This document shows, piece by piece, positions 11,093 through 22,018 of a DNA stretch of 64,000 nt. Each line of letters begins with the position of its first letter. Within the stretch, counting starts at the first letter, position 1. A program made the position numbers and the translations under genes. The DNA lies in NCBI GenBank assembly GCA_033964015.1, contig CM066921.1, positions 24,223,355 through 24,287,354 on the forward strand, read 5' to 3'. The notes under the pieces were generated by a model. The model was given only the letters and a program-made list of their open reading frames with translations. It was not told the origin of the DNA and made no database searches. The DNA comes from Scolanthus callimorphus. Lineage: Eukaryota; Cnidaria; Anthozoa; Actiniaria; Edwardsiidae.

Positions 11093-11859
11093 CCCTTCCT
11101 GTCCTTTCTGTACAGCTTATAACCTGGAGTATCATACTCCCCATCACCAACATATTCCTTAAGCCAGGTTTCCGATAGCGTCAACAAATGAATTTCAGAT
11201 TTCAGTGCGCGAACCAAAAGGCGCAGGTGATCGATCTTGCCACCAAGACTTTGTATATTCTGATGGATCAGCTTGAAGCCCTGTAGTTTAGTAAACTCGT
11301 AGAACTTAGAAGAGAAGGTAGGACTAACATCAGAATCATCTTTAGAGTCTCCCTCAGTCGAGGGCGGAGTAGAACAAAACCGACAACATCGCGATAATTC
11401 AAACTCTGCGCCAAGGCATTTCATATGAAAACTTCGCCCGCACGAGTTACATGGAAGTTGTGGTTGTCGCGTACGAACTCCCTTCAAGCATAGAGCACAT
11501 TTTCTAGGCCCCGGGTTTAGGCTAACGTCTCCAGATAGCAACACCAAATATCCTGCACAAAACGACAGCTTGGTCAAATACAATCCAACGTTGGTTTTTA
11601 AAGATGGCGGCAGTAGCTGAGATCTTATGTATCGACGCGTAAGACCTTCGTTTCGTCCAAGATGACTTGTCCTTTCACCACCAAAAGCAGTCAAAACTAT
11701 AAAGGCTATATCTGGCTTGTCATGTTTGAGTTTTGGAGAAAGAACAGCAAACATTAAGAGCGCAAGAAACAAAGATATGAAGAGCCCTTTGAGCCTACTT
11801 CTGCTCGCCATGGCTGAGCGCGCATTCGCACCAAATTGACTCATAGAAAACTGACTCAT
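11093..11859 (-). pseudogene. LINE-A ORF2 N-terminus: transmembrane segment, 2A-like motif, PHD-like finger, endonuclease start
   Basis: The frame begins at Met 11859. It shows a hydrophobic helix (about residues 24-41) and a canonical 2A-like GDVSLNPGP (110-118), where ribosomes of this class skip a peptide bond. A PHD-like finger follows (C121, C124, C137, C140, H145, C148, C158 or C159, C162). Next comes the start of the APE-type endonuclease (LIHQNIQS near 197; SETW with E230). Coding ends at the 13-bp target duplication where LINE-B entered; the open frame beyond that is LINE-B sequence read antisense. PHD fingers near the N-terminus of CR1-like ORF2 and 2A motifs in such LINEs are known features. 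Confidence 0.82.
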
Positions 11860-11868
11860 ATTGACTGA

Positions 11869-12182
11869 TAGAAAACTCGAACTCTAATTGTTAATTAGCA
11901 ATATCACACTCACACACTATCACGAATCCTGCATACTGATTGGCTCAAAACTCACTGTCTATTGAGCATAGATTGTGAGTTTTGAAAAGCAGATTTTGTT
12001 TCGCATTTACGAACATTTCTTAAAAGATATCAATAAATAGTGGAAGGTAGTGTGTGAGTGTGATTTTACTAAAACAATTAGGTTACTCGCTCTCGATTTC
12101 TATGAGCTTGATAGTTGACTCGTCAAAGACTCCTCGTCAACTATCACTTCATAGAAATCTCGAACTCCTAATCTAATTGTTA
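11869..12182. repeat. palindromic MITE material flanking LINE-A
   Basis: A foldback occupies 12073-12182. Its arms run AACAATTAGG...GTTGACT and GTCAACTATC...ATTGTT around a ~15-base loop. Its outer end is repeated at 11869-11895. 11904-11945 is the inverted counterpart of 1129-1168. LINE-A therefore lies in, or next to, elements of the same AATTGTT-ended palindromic family. Confidence 0.5.
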
Positions 12183-12671
12183 AATAGATGGTGAGTAGCC
12201 AAAATGTTAGCGGAAAACTTTATAAATCCTTTTGAAAATATGTGTCAGCAACAAACCGAGCTATAGTATGCTATGCTGGCTCTCATGTGTCATTAGGATC
12301 ATTTGTCAAATAGTCAACTTGGCACAACATGCCTCTGGTTAACTATCTGTTTACTCATAGAACAACTCGAACTTGTTGTTGAATGAATACTACACTAACT
12401 TTGCAGTGTTAACGTTGTATTGAAAATTTCATATTGTTACTCTGCGCAGGCCTCAAGTAGTGAAATGCTTCTATCATAAGCCCAGATTTCAAGCACAAGA
12501 ACCTATTACAACTGAGAACTGATGGACATACTAGTCCACTACTCTGACAAATTTATGCATTGTATTGTTCTTCTCCATTGTATTGCCTCGTTCTATAATA
12601 CACTCCATTGTTTTAGACAATGCCTTGCATAAATTTGTCAGTGTATTGGACAACCCTCCTGAAGGAAGCAT
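12183..12671. other. non-coding stretch
   Basis: Nothing coding is seen. A repeated word (GACAAATTTATGCATTGTATTG-like, in both orientations, 12545-12645) suggests a small degenerate inverted repeat. Confidence 0.4.
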
Positions 12672-12681
12672 CTGTTTACGT

Positions 12682-12899
12682 ATTCTCTTACCCAGAGCTC
12701 CCCGGCTCGTCTTCTCGCGGGGGAGGCTCTGGTGACAGCCACTGACGCATGCGTGAGATTTGATACAGAGCCGTTGAGAGGAAAATCTTTCTGCGCATGC
12801 ACCAACGTTCAAACCAGCCAATCAGCAACGGTCCTCAAATGGATGTCACCAGAGCCTCCCCTGCGAGGAGCGAGCCGGGGAGCTCTGGGTACGAGAATG
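12682..12899. mobile_element. 218-bp MITE with long TIRs and ~10-bp target-site duplication
   Basis: The termini (ATTCTCTTACCCAGAGCTCC and, inverted, ATTCTCGTACCCAGAGCTCC) match for about 60 bp, including the GGCTCTGGTGACA block. Direct copies of CTGTTTACGT flank the element at 12672-12681 and 12900-12909. A 9-10-bp duplication with long TIRs fits a MULE (Mutator)-type non-autonomous element. There is no coding capacity. Confidence 0.85.
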
Positions 12900-12909
12900 C
12901 TGTTTACGT

Positions 12910-13370
12910 TACTGTGATCATAAAACATCAACGCCTGGGTCGCCACATATCACTGTGTTACGAGTATGTTCTTTGAAGTATGTTATTTGCCTTGTGAAGC
13001 AATTCATTGGCGGGCAGCTAAGGCTCATATTTAGCCTGTCACACTTCGTTCTGGCTAATTTTCATCGTGAAACAATGGGAATAACAGCAAACATTCCTTA
13101 CTACCATAATATGGTTTCCCTGCTACAGCCACTTCGGGGAAGGGCAAACCCCTAGTCCTCAGAAATGTAGCCAGCCCTTCGCTCTCGATCGTTCTTCACT
13201 TTGCGGCAAAGTTTGATACGATCAGGGAGTGCAGTCCCTGGTACGATCAAGAACGAAGGACGGCTAAACATATCATTACAGTGCGCTCGACAACATTCTC
13301 GCAGACTGGCGACATGCATTTCTCTACCTGTTACTCTTTACCAAAAGTAAAATGTCACGATCGCGTCAAC
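12910..13370. other. non-coding stretch downstream of the recombinase gene
   Basis: No coding frame is convincing. A small hairpin with a CGATC...GATCG word lies at about 13185-13260. The stretch contains the expected 3' flank of the minus-strand gene ending near 13371. Confidence 0.4.
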
Positions 13371-13549
13371 TTAGGATTCCTGAGATCCGCTGGCTTCCCG
13401 CAGGGTTGTTCTCGCAATTTCAGTGGCCATTTCGATTGCCATTTTCTTTTTCTCGTTTGCAGTCCTGGGCATCGTACGTACTTTGCGCGACTCCACGGCT
13501 ATGCATCATGGCTGCAGCGATGGAGTCTTTCATTGCGTCGGTTATGTCG
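13371..13549 (-). pseudogene. tyrosine recombinase, last exon with active-site Tyr (frameshifted)
   Basis: A strong acceptor (TTTTTTTACGTTTCTCAG, cut after 13550) opens an exon reading DITDAMKDSIAAAMMHSRGV and then STYD. The MMHS and the Tyr of STYD fit the final His/Trp and nucleophile Tyr of tyrosine recombinases. After STYD the frame stops at 13420. A one-base shift gives another 30 or so codons to TAA at 13371 that align with the orphan exon at 30217-30439, so one base was probably lost or gained. The split Ser codon (AG|C) is phase-compatible with the exon at 13751-13884. Confidence 0.65.
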
Positions 13550-13750
13550 CTGAGAAACGTAAAAAAAGATGGTCAATCAGGGTACAGGTTTGCTGCATAA
13601 ATCTAAATTGTTCCGTAGCCAACGACAAGGCGGGAGACTTAAAGCAGATTAATGTGTTTCCCGATTGTTGTTCCCCGACCATAATGAGCACCGAACTTAT
13701 CTCCTGCATTTCAATTTTTTTCAATGGTATAGCAAGTACAATAAAATTAC

Positions 13751-13884
13751 CTTTGTCCGTACGCAAACGTCACGAAGGAATGACGAACTGCATTGATGGA
13801 CACGTTGACCCCGGTGTGACGACGGTACAAGCCTTTCAGGTGGGCAGAGAATGCTGTGCTGTTAAAGGGCATTCCTCTGCTATT
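13751..13884 (-). CDS. tyrosine recombinase exon with RHS box (box II)
   Basis: The acceptor TTTATGTTTGTTGCAG and the donor AAAG|GTAATT bound 134 bp that read SINAVRHSFVTFAYGQ near the end. VRHSF matches box II (HxxR followed by H/S) of the tyrosine recombinase/phage integrase family, although the usual first His of box II is Asn here. GMPFNSTAFSAHLK precedes it, like the segment upstream of box II in other members. The exon ends with two bases of a codon and joins in phase to the last exon. Confidence 0.7.
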
Positions 13885-14361
13885 CTGCAACAAACATAAA
13901 GAGAGATAGCAGTCAGTCATATCAGCTATGAAGTCCTGTGCATAATAAACATGGCTAGGGATGAGAATATATACACGTCAGCCATGCAGACATAGAACTA
14001 GCCGTTTCATTACAGTTAAGAATTCATTAGAGTGGAGATAAGAAATTAACCTTGTGTGAAAGCCAACGTGCTAATGAAATGATCCCATGTGTGCTTATGA
14101 GCGTTAGCCCTAGTAAACGGAGAAAGCGAAAAATCTCTGACCCCGTTCATTGTTCCTTAGTTGGTTTTAAAAATAAAATTGCTTCTTTCCACTCACGATC
14201 TTGAAAAATATCAGCGGTTTAAATTGAAGCTTATTTGCAAACACTTCGTGGCAGAGGGTCAGGTCACTTTGGGGTTTACAATTCTCTTAAGCGCTGCTCT
14301 AAGAATAAAGCCGCGGGCCCAGGTCAATTATAACCCGAAAAGGATTCATGAGCCAACTTAC

Positions 14362-14448
14362 CAGGAACAAAGTGCTGCCGCCTTTAATGAGCAAGTGCCA
14401 GTACTTTGTTACATACTTCCTCAAACGGACACTGATCTCGTGGTCAGC
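14362..14448 (-). CDS. tyrosine recombinase middle exon
   Basis: Bounded by acceptor TTCGTCTCCCAG and a textbook donor CTG|GTAAGT. It is exactly 87 bp (29 codons, phase 0 on both sides), reading ADHEISVRLRKYVTKYWHLL then KGGSTLFL. This fits the stretch between the box I/lysine region and box II of tyrosine recombinases. Confidence 0.65.
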
Positions 14449-15165
14449 CTGGGAGACGAACAAATACAACAAGAAAAAATAAATGTTTAAGTGCTACTGT
14501 TATCAACGTTCAAGTTCCCGACATTTAGGCCTAAAATGAAGAATTAAACGAGCTTTATAAAAGCTTAGCCGAGATAATTCATGATGCTAACTACTCAACC
14601 TTCAATTTCCATGAGCTATACGGAGCTACAATATCAAGCTATACCGTCATGTTTCAATAAAGCACGAAAAAACCTATAAAGTAATGGTTCTTGATTAAGG
14701 TCGGATCAGGATGCACCGTTCTGTTGCTTTTGCTTTTTAGAGTAGAAAAATAAAAAGCGGGCCACGAAGCCTGCGCATAGATCCGAACAGCCAGGGCGTT
14801 TGGCAATACACTAGACCACCCCGTTTCTTTCTCCCCAAGGGGAGAAATGGTGTATATAGCACTGTCAACGAGCTTAATTTGCTCCCCCCTTTGGGAAATC
14901 ATATTTCTCGAATGTTGAATGTTTGAGCCTTGAAGGCACCGAACAATGACACACATATTTGGTTTATAATGAAACTTTCACGCCAAGTTGAATGAAATGG
15001 AATCGCAGCAAACCAGCCCTATTCTAGTCCCAAAACGATTCTGTTTTCTAACAAATAAAACCCTAACTTGTTGACAAATCAAAGCAGGATGATAATGCAA
15101 CAAATCCCAAGACTAGGATGAACTATAAGGTGCACAAGATCAAGGGTTGCCGTTGAGTGACATAC

Positions 15166-15371
15166 TTGTAAGACAGTGGTGGCGTGCCCCCGAGAATCGG
15201 CGTTCTTGTGATTTTGAAAAAGCAGGGTAGTGGTCCCGTCCGCGTGCAATTTCACCAGGTTTTTGCCTTTTAATTCTGGGCTGTCTGCGGGGCAACACTT
15301 TGCACGACCACGAGCAATCGTGTGTAAAAAGTTAAAAGAAGACGGTCGTGATATGCTCTTGCCTTGGAATG
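15166..15371 (-). CDS. tyrosine recombinase exon, box I/lysine-region candidate
   Basis: Acceptor CCTTAATATCTTGCAG and donor ACAA|GTATGT bound 206 bp (two bases plus 68 codons). It reads SISRPSSFNFLHTI early and LVKLHADGTTTLLFQNHKNA late. A catalytic Arg in the RPS block and a Lys in QNHKNA are likely by position, but this is inference. It joins in phase to 14362-14448 downstream and to the exon at 15576-15630 upstream, the first exon inside the tandem array. Confidence 0.6.
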
Positions 15372-15575
15372 CTGCAAGATATTAAGGAAACTAACAATGC
15401 ACCTTTTTACTTCATTGGCAATCCATATTCGTAACTGTCCTGACTACAGATGACTCGAGTGTCAACCCCCTCCCCCCCCCCCCAAAAAAAAAACTGTTCA
15501 AAAGACTTCCAGACTGGCAGATATAGCGGCGGCGCTTTGGGCGTCGATGCAAAATGTGTTAATTAACTGCTTAAC

Positions 15576-17655
15576 GTATTCTCCACAAGGGAGTCATTGT
15601 GCCGTCACTGGTCCTTTTGGAGTTAACTTCCTACAGTAATGAAAATCTCACTTAACATCCCATGACACATACATACCGGTGAAGTGGCTCCTAGGAACCA
15701 TTGCCTCTGCTTCTCCACACACTTGACTATGTCTCCTCTAAATGTGCGTTAAAATTGACAAATATATAACTCGTATTAAAACGGACCCTGTCCATATTAC
15801 AACGGACCCTGCCCATATTACAACGGACCATGCAATCTCACCCTGCCCATCATGCACTGCTTCGTTTTTATTTGCAGGAACAATGCATCAGAAACCGAGT
15901 AAATTGCTGAACAGGAAGGCACATCTGACGACTTTGAAATTCCGATTATTTGGAAAAGAGGTTATGCAGTTTAAAATTATGTTGTGAAAAGCAATGCATT
16001 ATGGCAATAGTAAATTAGACACTATTGATTATGGGCAGGGTTAGGTGGCTCCCTGTTCCGTTAATACTCCTCCCACGGGTCAAGTACAGTCAGTCAGCAA
16101 TCGGTTCTCTAGAGCGTTTTGGTTATAATTGCAAATTCGCGTGTGAAAGGGGGATATGACTCTTCATCGTGTTGAACAAATTAGGCAATCCCCCCCCCAA
16201 AAAAAATGAGCATGCATTTTAAGGATTTTCACTTCTTCTTTTTTTGCTTGTAAGGTACCATACAGGCAGATCATGTGATATAACATGATAATGTATTACA
16301 TTAAAACAGAGGGCTTAATATATCCCTGATGTCCTTCTCCAAACGCAATTCCAAACTAACATTCAGAAGCTTGCGCTCTAAAACTCCAGGAGTCAAATTT
16401 TTCACTCAGCAGAAAACACGATGCCTACATTATTTGATGGTCCATTCCAAATAAGGAAGAATGCTGTTTATTTGACGTTGATAGCTGTCTTGCGGTTCAA
16501 TAGATACTCTAGATTTTTACTCATGCAAATTAGCAACAAAAATTCCTAATTTGCATGAAGAGAAAATGTTGCATATCTCTTGAATCGAAAGAACTATAAA
16601 ATCAACGCCAAATAAACGGCATTCTTCCTTTTCACTCTATCCTTCCATTCACTCTATCCGAATAGATGATTTTCTCATCCCTCTAAATACGTCAGGTAAC
16701 GCTCGATGATCTTCGCCCTCAGTAGTAATCTGGAGTTAACTCAAGATGGAGTTTGTCTTTTGCAAATCCGAGAAAGCCTGTAACAAAAGAACAGTTTTCA
16801 ATTAAACACAAAAAATGGTGGCGTTTGAGAAGAAAGGCGCAGGAAAAACCTGCGACTCACATACAATTCTCTCGCAGTACTTTTTCCAAGTATTTTGATT
16901 TATTGCTTTTCCCTGCCGTTCCATGTTAATTGGCCGCGAATAGAAATCTTCAAGCTCTTTCATAGATGGATCTGGGAGCTCTTCAGGCGACAGTTTATAT
17001 TTTGCCATGGGTCCGCGCACTGCATGAGGCTTGCGCACTGCCACTGGGTGGTGCCACTGTAGTACATTTAAAGCTTATGGGGATAAGGCACTATTCTGGG
17101 AGGATGCATCACTGTCAGAGTCACAATCATCACTCTCAGAGTCAGTAGAGGTGTCAAGAACAATTAGCTCCGCCGTTGGAGGAATTCTAGACGCACTCGC
17201 ATAACTAACGTCGTTACTACCACTTACTTTGCCAACCGTCATCGTCGATGAAGTTTCTCTAAACTCTGCGTAGGGCCGAGAGGTTTCGTGTCGAGCCATG
17301 TCCTTTCCGTCTTTTACGGCCGTATCGGGGACCAGCCCTAAGAACGGTGAACTATCGTCTTCGCTGACATCGCTGTAATGTGCAACAAAAAGGACCATTT
17401 ATGTCTAGAATGAGAATAAGGCCACTATTTAAGGGTTAGAAGGCGCACTAGCGGAACTAAAGTCGATACTATACCACTTGCTTTGCCAACCGTCATCGTC
17501 GATGAAGTTTTTCTAAACTCTGCCTACGGTCGAGAGGTTTCGTGTTGAGCCATGTCCTTTTCGTCTTGTACGGCCGTATCTGGGACCAGCCCGAAGAACG
17601 GTGAAACATCGTCATGACTGTCGTCGCTGTAATCTGCAACAAGAGAGGCCATTGT
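15576..17655 (-). pseudogene. tyrosine recombinase 5' exons, unit 1 (the unit adjoining the catalytic half)
   Basis: Exons in transcription order: an acidic N-terminal exon (17398 to about 17075; MVLFVAHYSDVSEDD...) with a decayed duplicate upstream (17655 to about 17465, stop in frame); 17056-16861 (ends NQNTWKKYCERI, donor TAT|GTGAGT); 16777-16681 (FLGFAKDKLHLEL...); 15906-15842; 15737-15677 (GDIVKCVEKQRQWFLGATSP); and 15630-15576. The KKYCERI...FLGFAKD...RYLTYLE pattern fits the helical core-binding domain of tyrosine recombinases. Unit 1 is damaged: exon 16777-16681 has lost one T and its donor GT is GG, and exon 15906-15842 has lost one base. The unit in line with the catalytic exons therefore cannot be read through. 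Confidence 0.6.
16453..16630. repeat. ~180-bp palindromic MITE (one of seven copies in the array)
   Basis: The ends GGAAGAATGCTGTTTATTTG and, inverted, GGAAGAATGCCGTTTATTTG match over about 28 bp. The centre is an inverted ATGCAAATTAG/CTAATTTGCAT pair, i.e. two octamer-like ATGCAAAT words facing each other. Copies also lie near 18773, 20654, 21468, 23814, 26171 and 28499. The element was carried along by the tandem amplification. Confidence 0.75.
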
Positions 17656-20408
17656 ATGTCTAGAATGAGAGTAAGGCCACTATTTAAGGGTTTGAGAACA
17701 AAGGCAAGTGTTCTATGAGATAATTACGGCTTTGTTGATCAGTGGTCTATCTCCCATAGAACACAACCTTCTATTCTTTAACTTTTCGAGTGTCAACCCC
17801 CCCCCCCCCAAAAAAAAAAAAAAAAAAAACTGTTCAAAAGACTTCCAGACTGGCAGATATAGCGGCGGCGCTTTGGGCGTCGATGCAAAATGTGTTAATT
17901 AACTGCTTAACGTATTCTCCACAGGGAGTCATTGTGCCGTCACTGGTCCTTTTGAAGTTAACTTCCTACAGTAATGAAAATCTCACTTAACATCCCATGA
18001 CACATACATACCGGTGAAGTGGCTCCTAGGAACCATTGCCTCTGCTTCTCCACACACTTGACTATGTCTCCTCTAAATGTGCGTTAAAATTGACAAATAT
18101 ATAACTCGTATTACAACGGACCCTGCCCATATTACAACGGACCCTGCAATCTCACTCTGCCCATCATGCATTGCTTCGTTTTTATTTGCAGGAACCAATG
18201 CATCAGAAACCGAGTAAATTGCTGAACAGGAAAGGCACATCTGACGACTTTGAAATTCCGATTATTTGGAAAAGAGGTTATGCAGTTTAAAATTCTGTTG
18301 TGGAAAAGCAATGCATTATGGCAATAGTAAATTAGACACTATTGATTATGGGCAGGGTTAGGTGGCTCCCTGTTCCGTTAATACTCCTCCCACGGGTCAA
18401 GTACAGTCAGTCAGCAATCGGTTCTCTAGAGCGTTTTGGTTATAATTGCAAATTCGCGTGTGAAAGGGGGATATGACTCTTCATCGTGTTGAACAAATTA
18501 GGCAATCCCCCCCCCCAAAAAAAAAATGAGCATGCATTTTAAGGATTTTCACTTCTTCTTTTTTTGCTTGTAAGGTACCATACAGGCAGATCATGTGATA
18601 TAGCATGATAATGTATTACATTAAAACAGAGGGCTTAATATATCCCTGATGTCCTTCTCCAAACGCAATTCCAAACTAACATTCAGAAGCTTGCGCTCTA
18701 AAACTCCAGGAGTCAAATTTTTCACTCAGCAGAAAACACGATGCCTACATTATTTGATGGTCCATTCCAATAAGGAAGAATGCTGTTTATTTGACGTTGA
18801 TAGCTGTCTTGCGGTTCAATAGATACTCTAGATTTTTACTCATGCAAATTAGCAACAAAAATTCCTAATTTGCATGAAGAGAAAATGTTGAATATCTCTT
18901 GAATCGAAAGAGCTATAAAATCAACGCGAAATAAACGGCATTCTTCCTTTTCACTCTATCCTTCCATTCACTCTATCCGAATAGATGATTTTCTCATACC
19001 TCTAAATACGTCAGGTAACGCTCGATGATCTTCGCCTTAGTAGTAAATCTGGAGTTAACTCAAGATGGAGATTGTCTTTGCAAATCCGAGAAAGCCTGTA
19101 ACAAAAGAACAGTTTTCAATTAAACACAAAAAATGGTGGCGTTTGAGAACAAAGGCGCAGAAAAACCTGCGACTCACATAAAATTCTCTCGAAGTACTTT
19201 TTCCAAGTATTTTGATTTATTGCTTTTCCCTGCCGTTCCAAGGACCATTTATGTCTAGAATGAGAATAAGGCCACTATTTAAGGGTTAGAAGGCGCACTA
19301 GCGGAACTAAAGTCGATACTATACCACTTGCTTTGCCAACCGTCATCGTCGATGAAGTTTTTCTAAACTCTGCCTACGGTCGAGAGGTTTCGTGTTGAGC
19401 CATGTCCTTTTCGTCTTGTACGGCCGTATCTGGGACCAGCCCGAAGAACGGTGAAACATCGTCATGACTGTCGTCGCTGTAATCTGCAACAAGAGAGGCC
19501 ATTGTATGTCTAGAATGAGAGTAAGGCCACTATTTAAGGGTTTGAGAACAAAGGCAAGTGTTCTATGAGATAATTACGGCTTTGTTGATCAGTGGTCTAT
19601 CTCCCATAGAACACAACCTTCTATTCTTTAACTTTTCGAGTGTCAACCCCCCCCCCCCCCCAAAAAAAAAATAATAATAATAATAATAAACTGTTCAAAA
19701 GACTTCCAGACTGGCAGATATAGCGGCGGCGCTTTGGGCGTCGATGCAAAATGTGTTAATTAACTGCTTAACGTATTCTCCACAAGGGAGTCATTGTGCC
19801 GTCACTGGTCCTTTTGAAGTTAACTTCCTACAGTAATGAAAATCTCACTTAACATCCCATGACACATACATACCGGTGAAGTGGCTCCTAGGAACCATTG
19901 CCTCTGCTTCTCCACACACTTGACTATGTCTCCTCTAAATGTGCGTTAAAATTGACAAATATATAACTCGTATTACAACGGACCCTGCCCATATTACAAC
20001 GGACCCTGCCCATATTACAACGGACCCTGCAATCTCACCCTGCCCATCATGCATTGCTTCGTTTTTATTTGCAGGAACCAATGCATCAGAAACCGAGTAA
20101 ATTGCTGAACAGGAAGGCACATCTGACGACTTTGAAATTCAGATTATTTGGAAAAGAGGTTATGCAGTTTAAAATTCTGTTGTGGAAAAGCAATGCATTA
20201 TGGCAATAGTAATTAGACACTATTGATTATGGGCAGGATTAGGTGGCTCCCTGTTCCGTTAATACTCCTCCCACGGGTCAAGTACAGTCAGTCAGCAATC
20301 GGTTCTCTAGAGCGTTTTGTTTATAATTGCAAATTCGCGTGTGAAAGGGGGATATGACTCTTCATCGTGTTGAACAAATTAGGCAATCCCCCCCCCCAAA
20401 AAAAAATG

Positions 20409-22018
20409 AGCATGCATTTTAAGGATTTTCACTTCTTCTTTTTTTTGCTTGTAAGGTACCATACAGGCAGATCATGTGATATAGCATGATAATGTATTAC
20501 ATTAAAACAGAGGGCTTAATATATCCCTGATGTCCTTCTCCAAACGCAATTCCAAACTAACATTCAGAAGCTTGCGCTCTAAAACTCCAGGAGTCAAATT
20601 TTTCACTCAGCAGAAACACGATGCCTACATTATTTGATGGTCCATTCCAAATAAGGAAGAATGCTGTTTATTTGACGTTGATAGCTGTCTTGCGGTTCAA
20701 TAGATACTCTAGATTTTTACTCATGCAAATTAGCAACAAAAATTCCTAATTTGCATGAAGAGAAAATGTTGAATATCTCTTGAATCGAAAGAGCTATAAA
20801 ATCAACGCCAAATAAACGGCATTCTTCCTTTTCACTCTATCCTTCCATTCACTCTATCCGAATAGATGATTTTCTCGTACCTCTAAATACGTCAGGTAAC
20901 GCTCGATGATCTTCGCCCTCAGTAGTAATCTGGAGTTAACTCAAGATGGAGTTTGTCTTTTGCAAATCCGAGAAAGCCTGTAACAAAAGAACAGTTTTCA
21001 ATTAAACACACAAAAAATGGTGGCGTTTGAGAACAAAGGCGCAGGAAAAACCTGCGACTCACATAAAATTCTCTCGCAGTACTTTTTCCAAGTATTTTGA
21101 TTTATTGCTTTTCCCTGCCGTTCCATGTTAATTGGCCGCGAATAGAAATCTTCAAGCTCTTTCATAGATGGATCTGGGAGCTCTCCAGGCGACAGTTTAT
21201 ATTTTGCCATGGGTCCGCATGAGCATGCATTTTAAGGATTTTCACTTCTTCTTTTTTTTGCTTGTAAGGTACCATACAGGCAGATCATGTGATATAACAT
21301 GATAATGTATTACATTAAAACAGAGGGCTTAATATATCCCTGATGTCCTTCTCCAAACGCAATTCCAAACTAACATTCAGAAGCTTGCGCTCTAAAACTC
21401 CAGGAGTCAAATTTTTCACTCAGCAGAAAACACGATGCCTACATTATTTGATGGTCCATTCCAAATAAGGAAGAATGCTGTTTATTTGACGTTGATAGCT
21501 GTCTTGCGGTTCAATAGATACTCTAGATTTTTACTCATGCAAATTAGCAACAAAAATTCCTAATTTGCATGAAGAGAAAATGTTGAATATCTCTTGAATC
21601 GAAAGAGCTATAAAATCAACGCCAAATAAACGGCATTCTTCCTTTTCACTCTATCCTTCCATTCACTCTATCCGAATAGATGATTTTCTCATACCTCTAA
21701 ATACGTCAGGTAACGGTCGATGATCTTCGCCCTCAGTAGTAAATCTGGAGTTAACTCAAGATGGAGTTTGTCTTTTGCAAATCCGAGAAAGCCTGTAACA
21801 AAAGAACAGTTTTCAATTAAACACACAAAAAATGGTGGCGTTTGAGAACAAAGGCGCAGGAAAAACCTGCGACTCACATACAATTCTCTCGCAGTACTTT
21901 TTCCAAGTATTTTGATTTATTGCTTTTCCTGCCGTTCCATGTTAATTGGCCGCGAATAGAAATCTTCAAGCTCTTTCATAGATGGATCTGGGAGCTCTTC
22001 AGGCGACAGTTTATATTT
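20409..22018. repeat. internal direct duplication (~0.8 kb) within unit 3
   Basis: The block starting GAGCATGCATTTTAAGG occurs at about 20409-21213 and again from about 21223 in the same orientation. It includes the palindromic MITE and two exons. The junction is GGGTCCGCA|TGAGCATGC. Confidence 0.8.

Larger units (their letters stand above)
1205..11868 (-). mobile_element. LINE-A: decayed CR1/L2-like non-LTR retrotransposon with 2A motif and PHD-like finger
   Basis: Four blocks in consistent order on the minus strand make one ORF2. They are the N-terminus with transmembrane segment, 2A-like motif, PHD-like finger and endonuclease start (11859-11093); endonuclease middle (6160-5905); endonuclease end and linker (3362-2526); and reverse transcriptase (2521-1205). 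Two insertions split it: LINE-B at 6161-11079 and an unidentified ~2.5 kb at about 3365-5904. At least two frame shifts and a stop also break the frame. The endonuclease is APE-type and the RT has the conserved A, B' and C blocks, which places it in the CR1/L2/Jockey assemblage. The exact clade is not resolved. It cannot be active. Confidence 0.85.
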
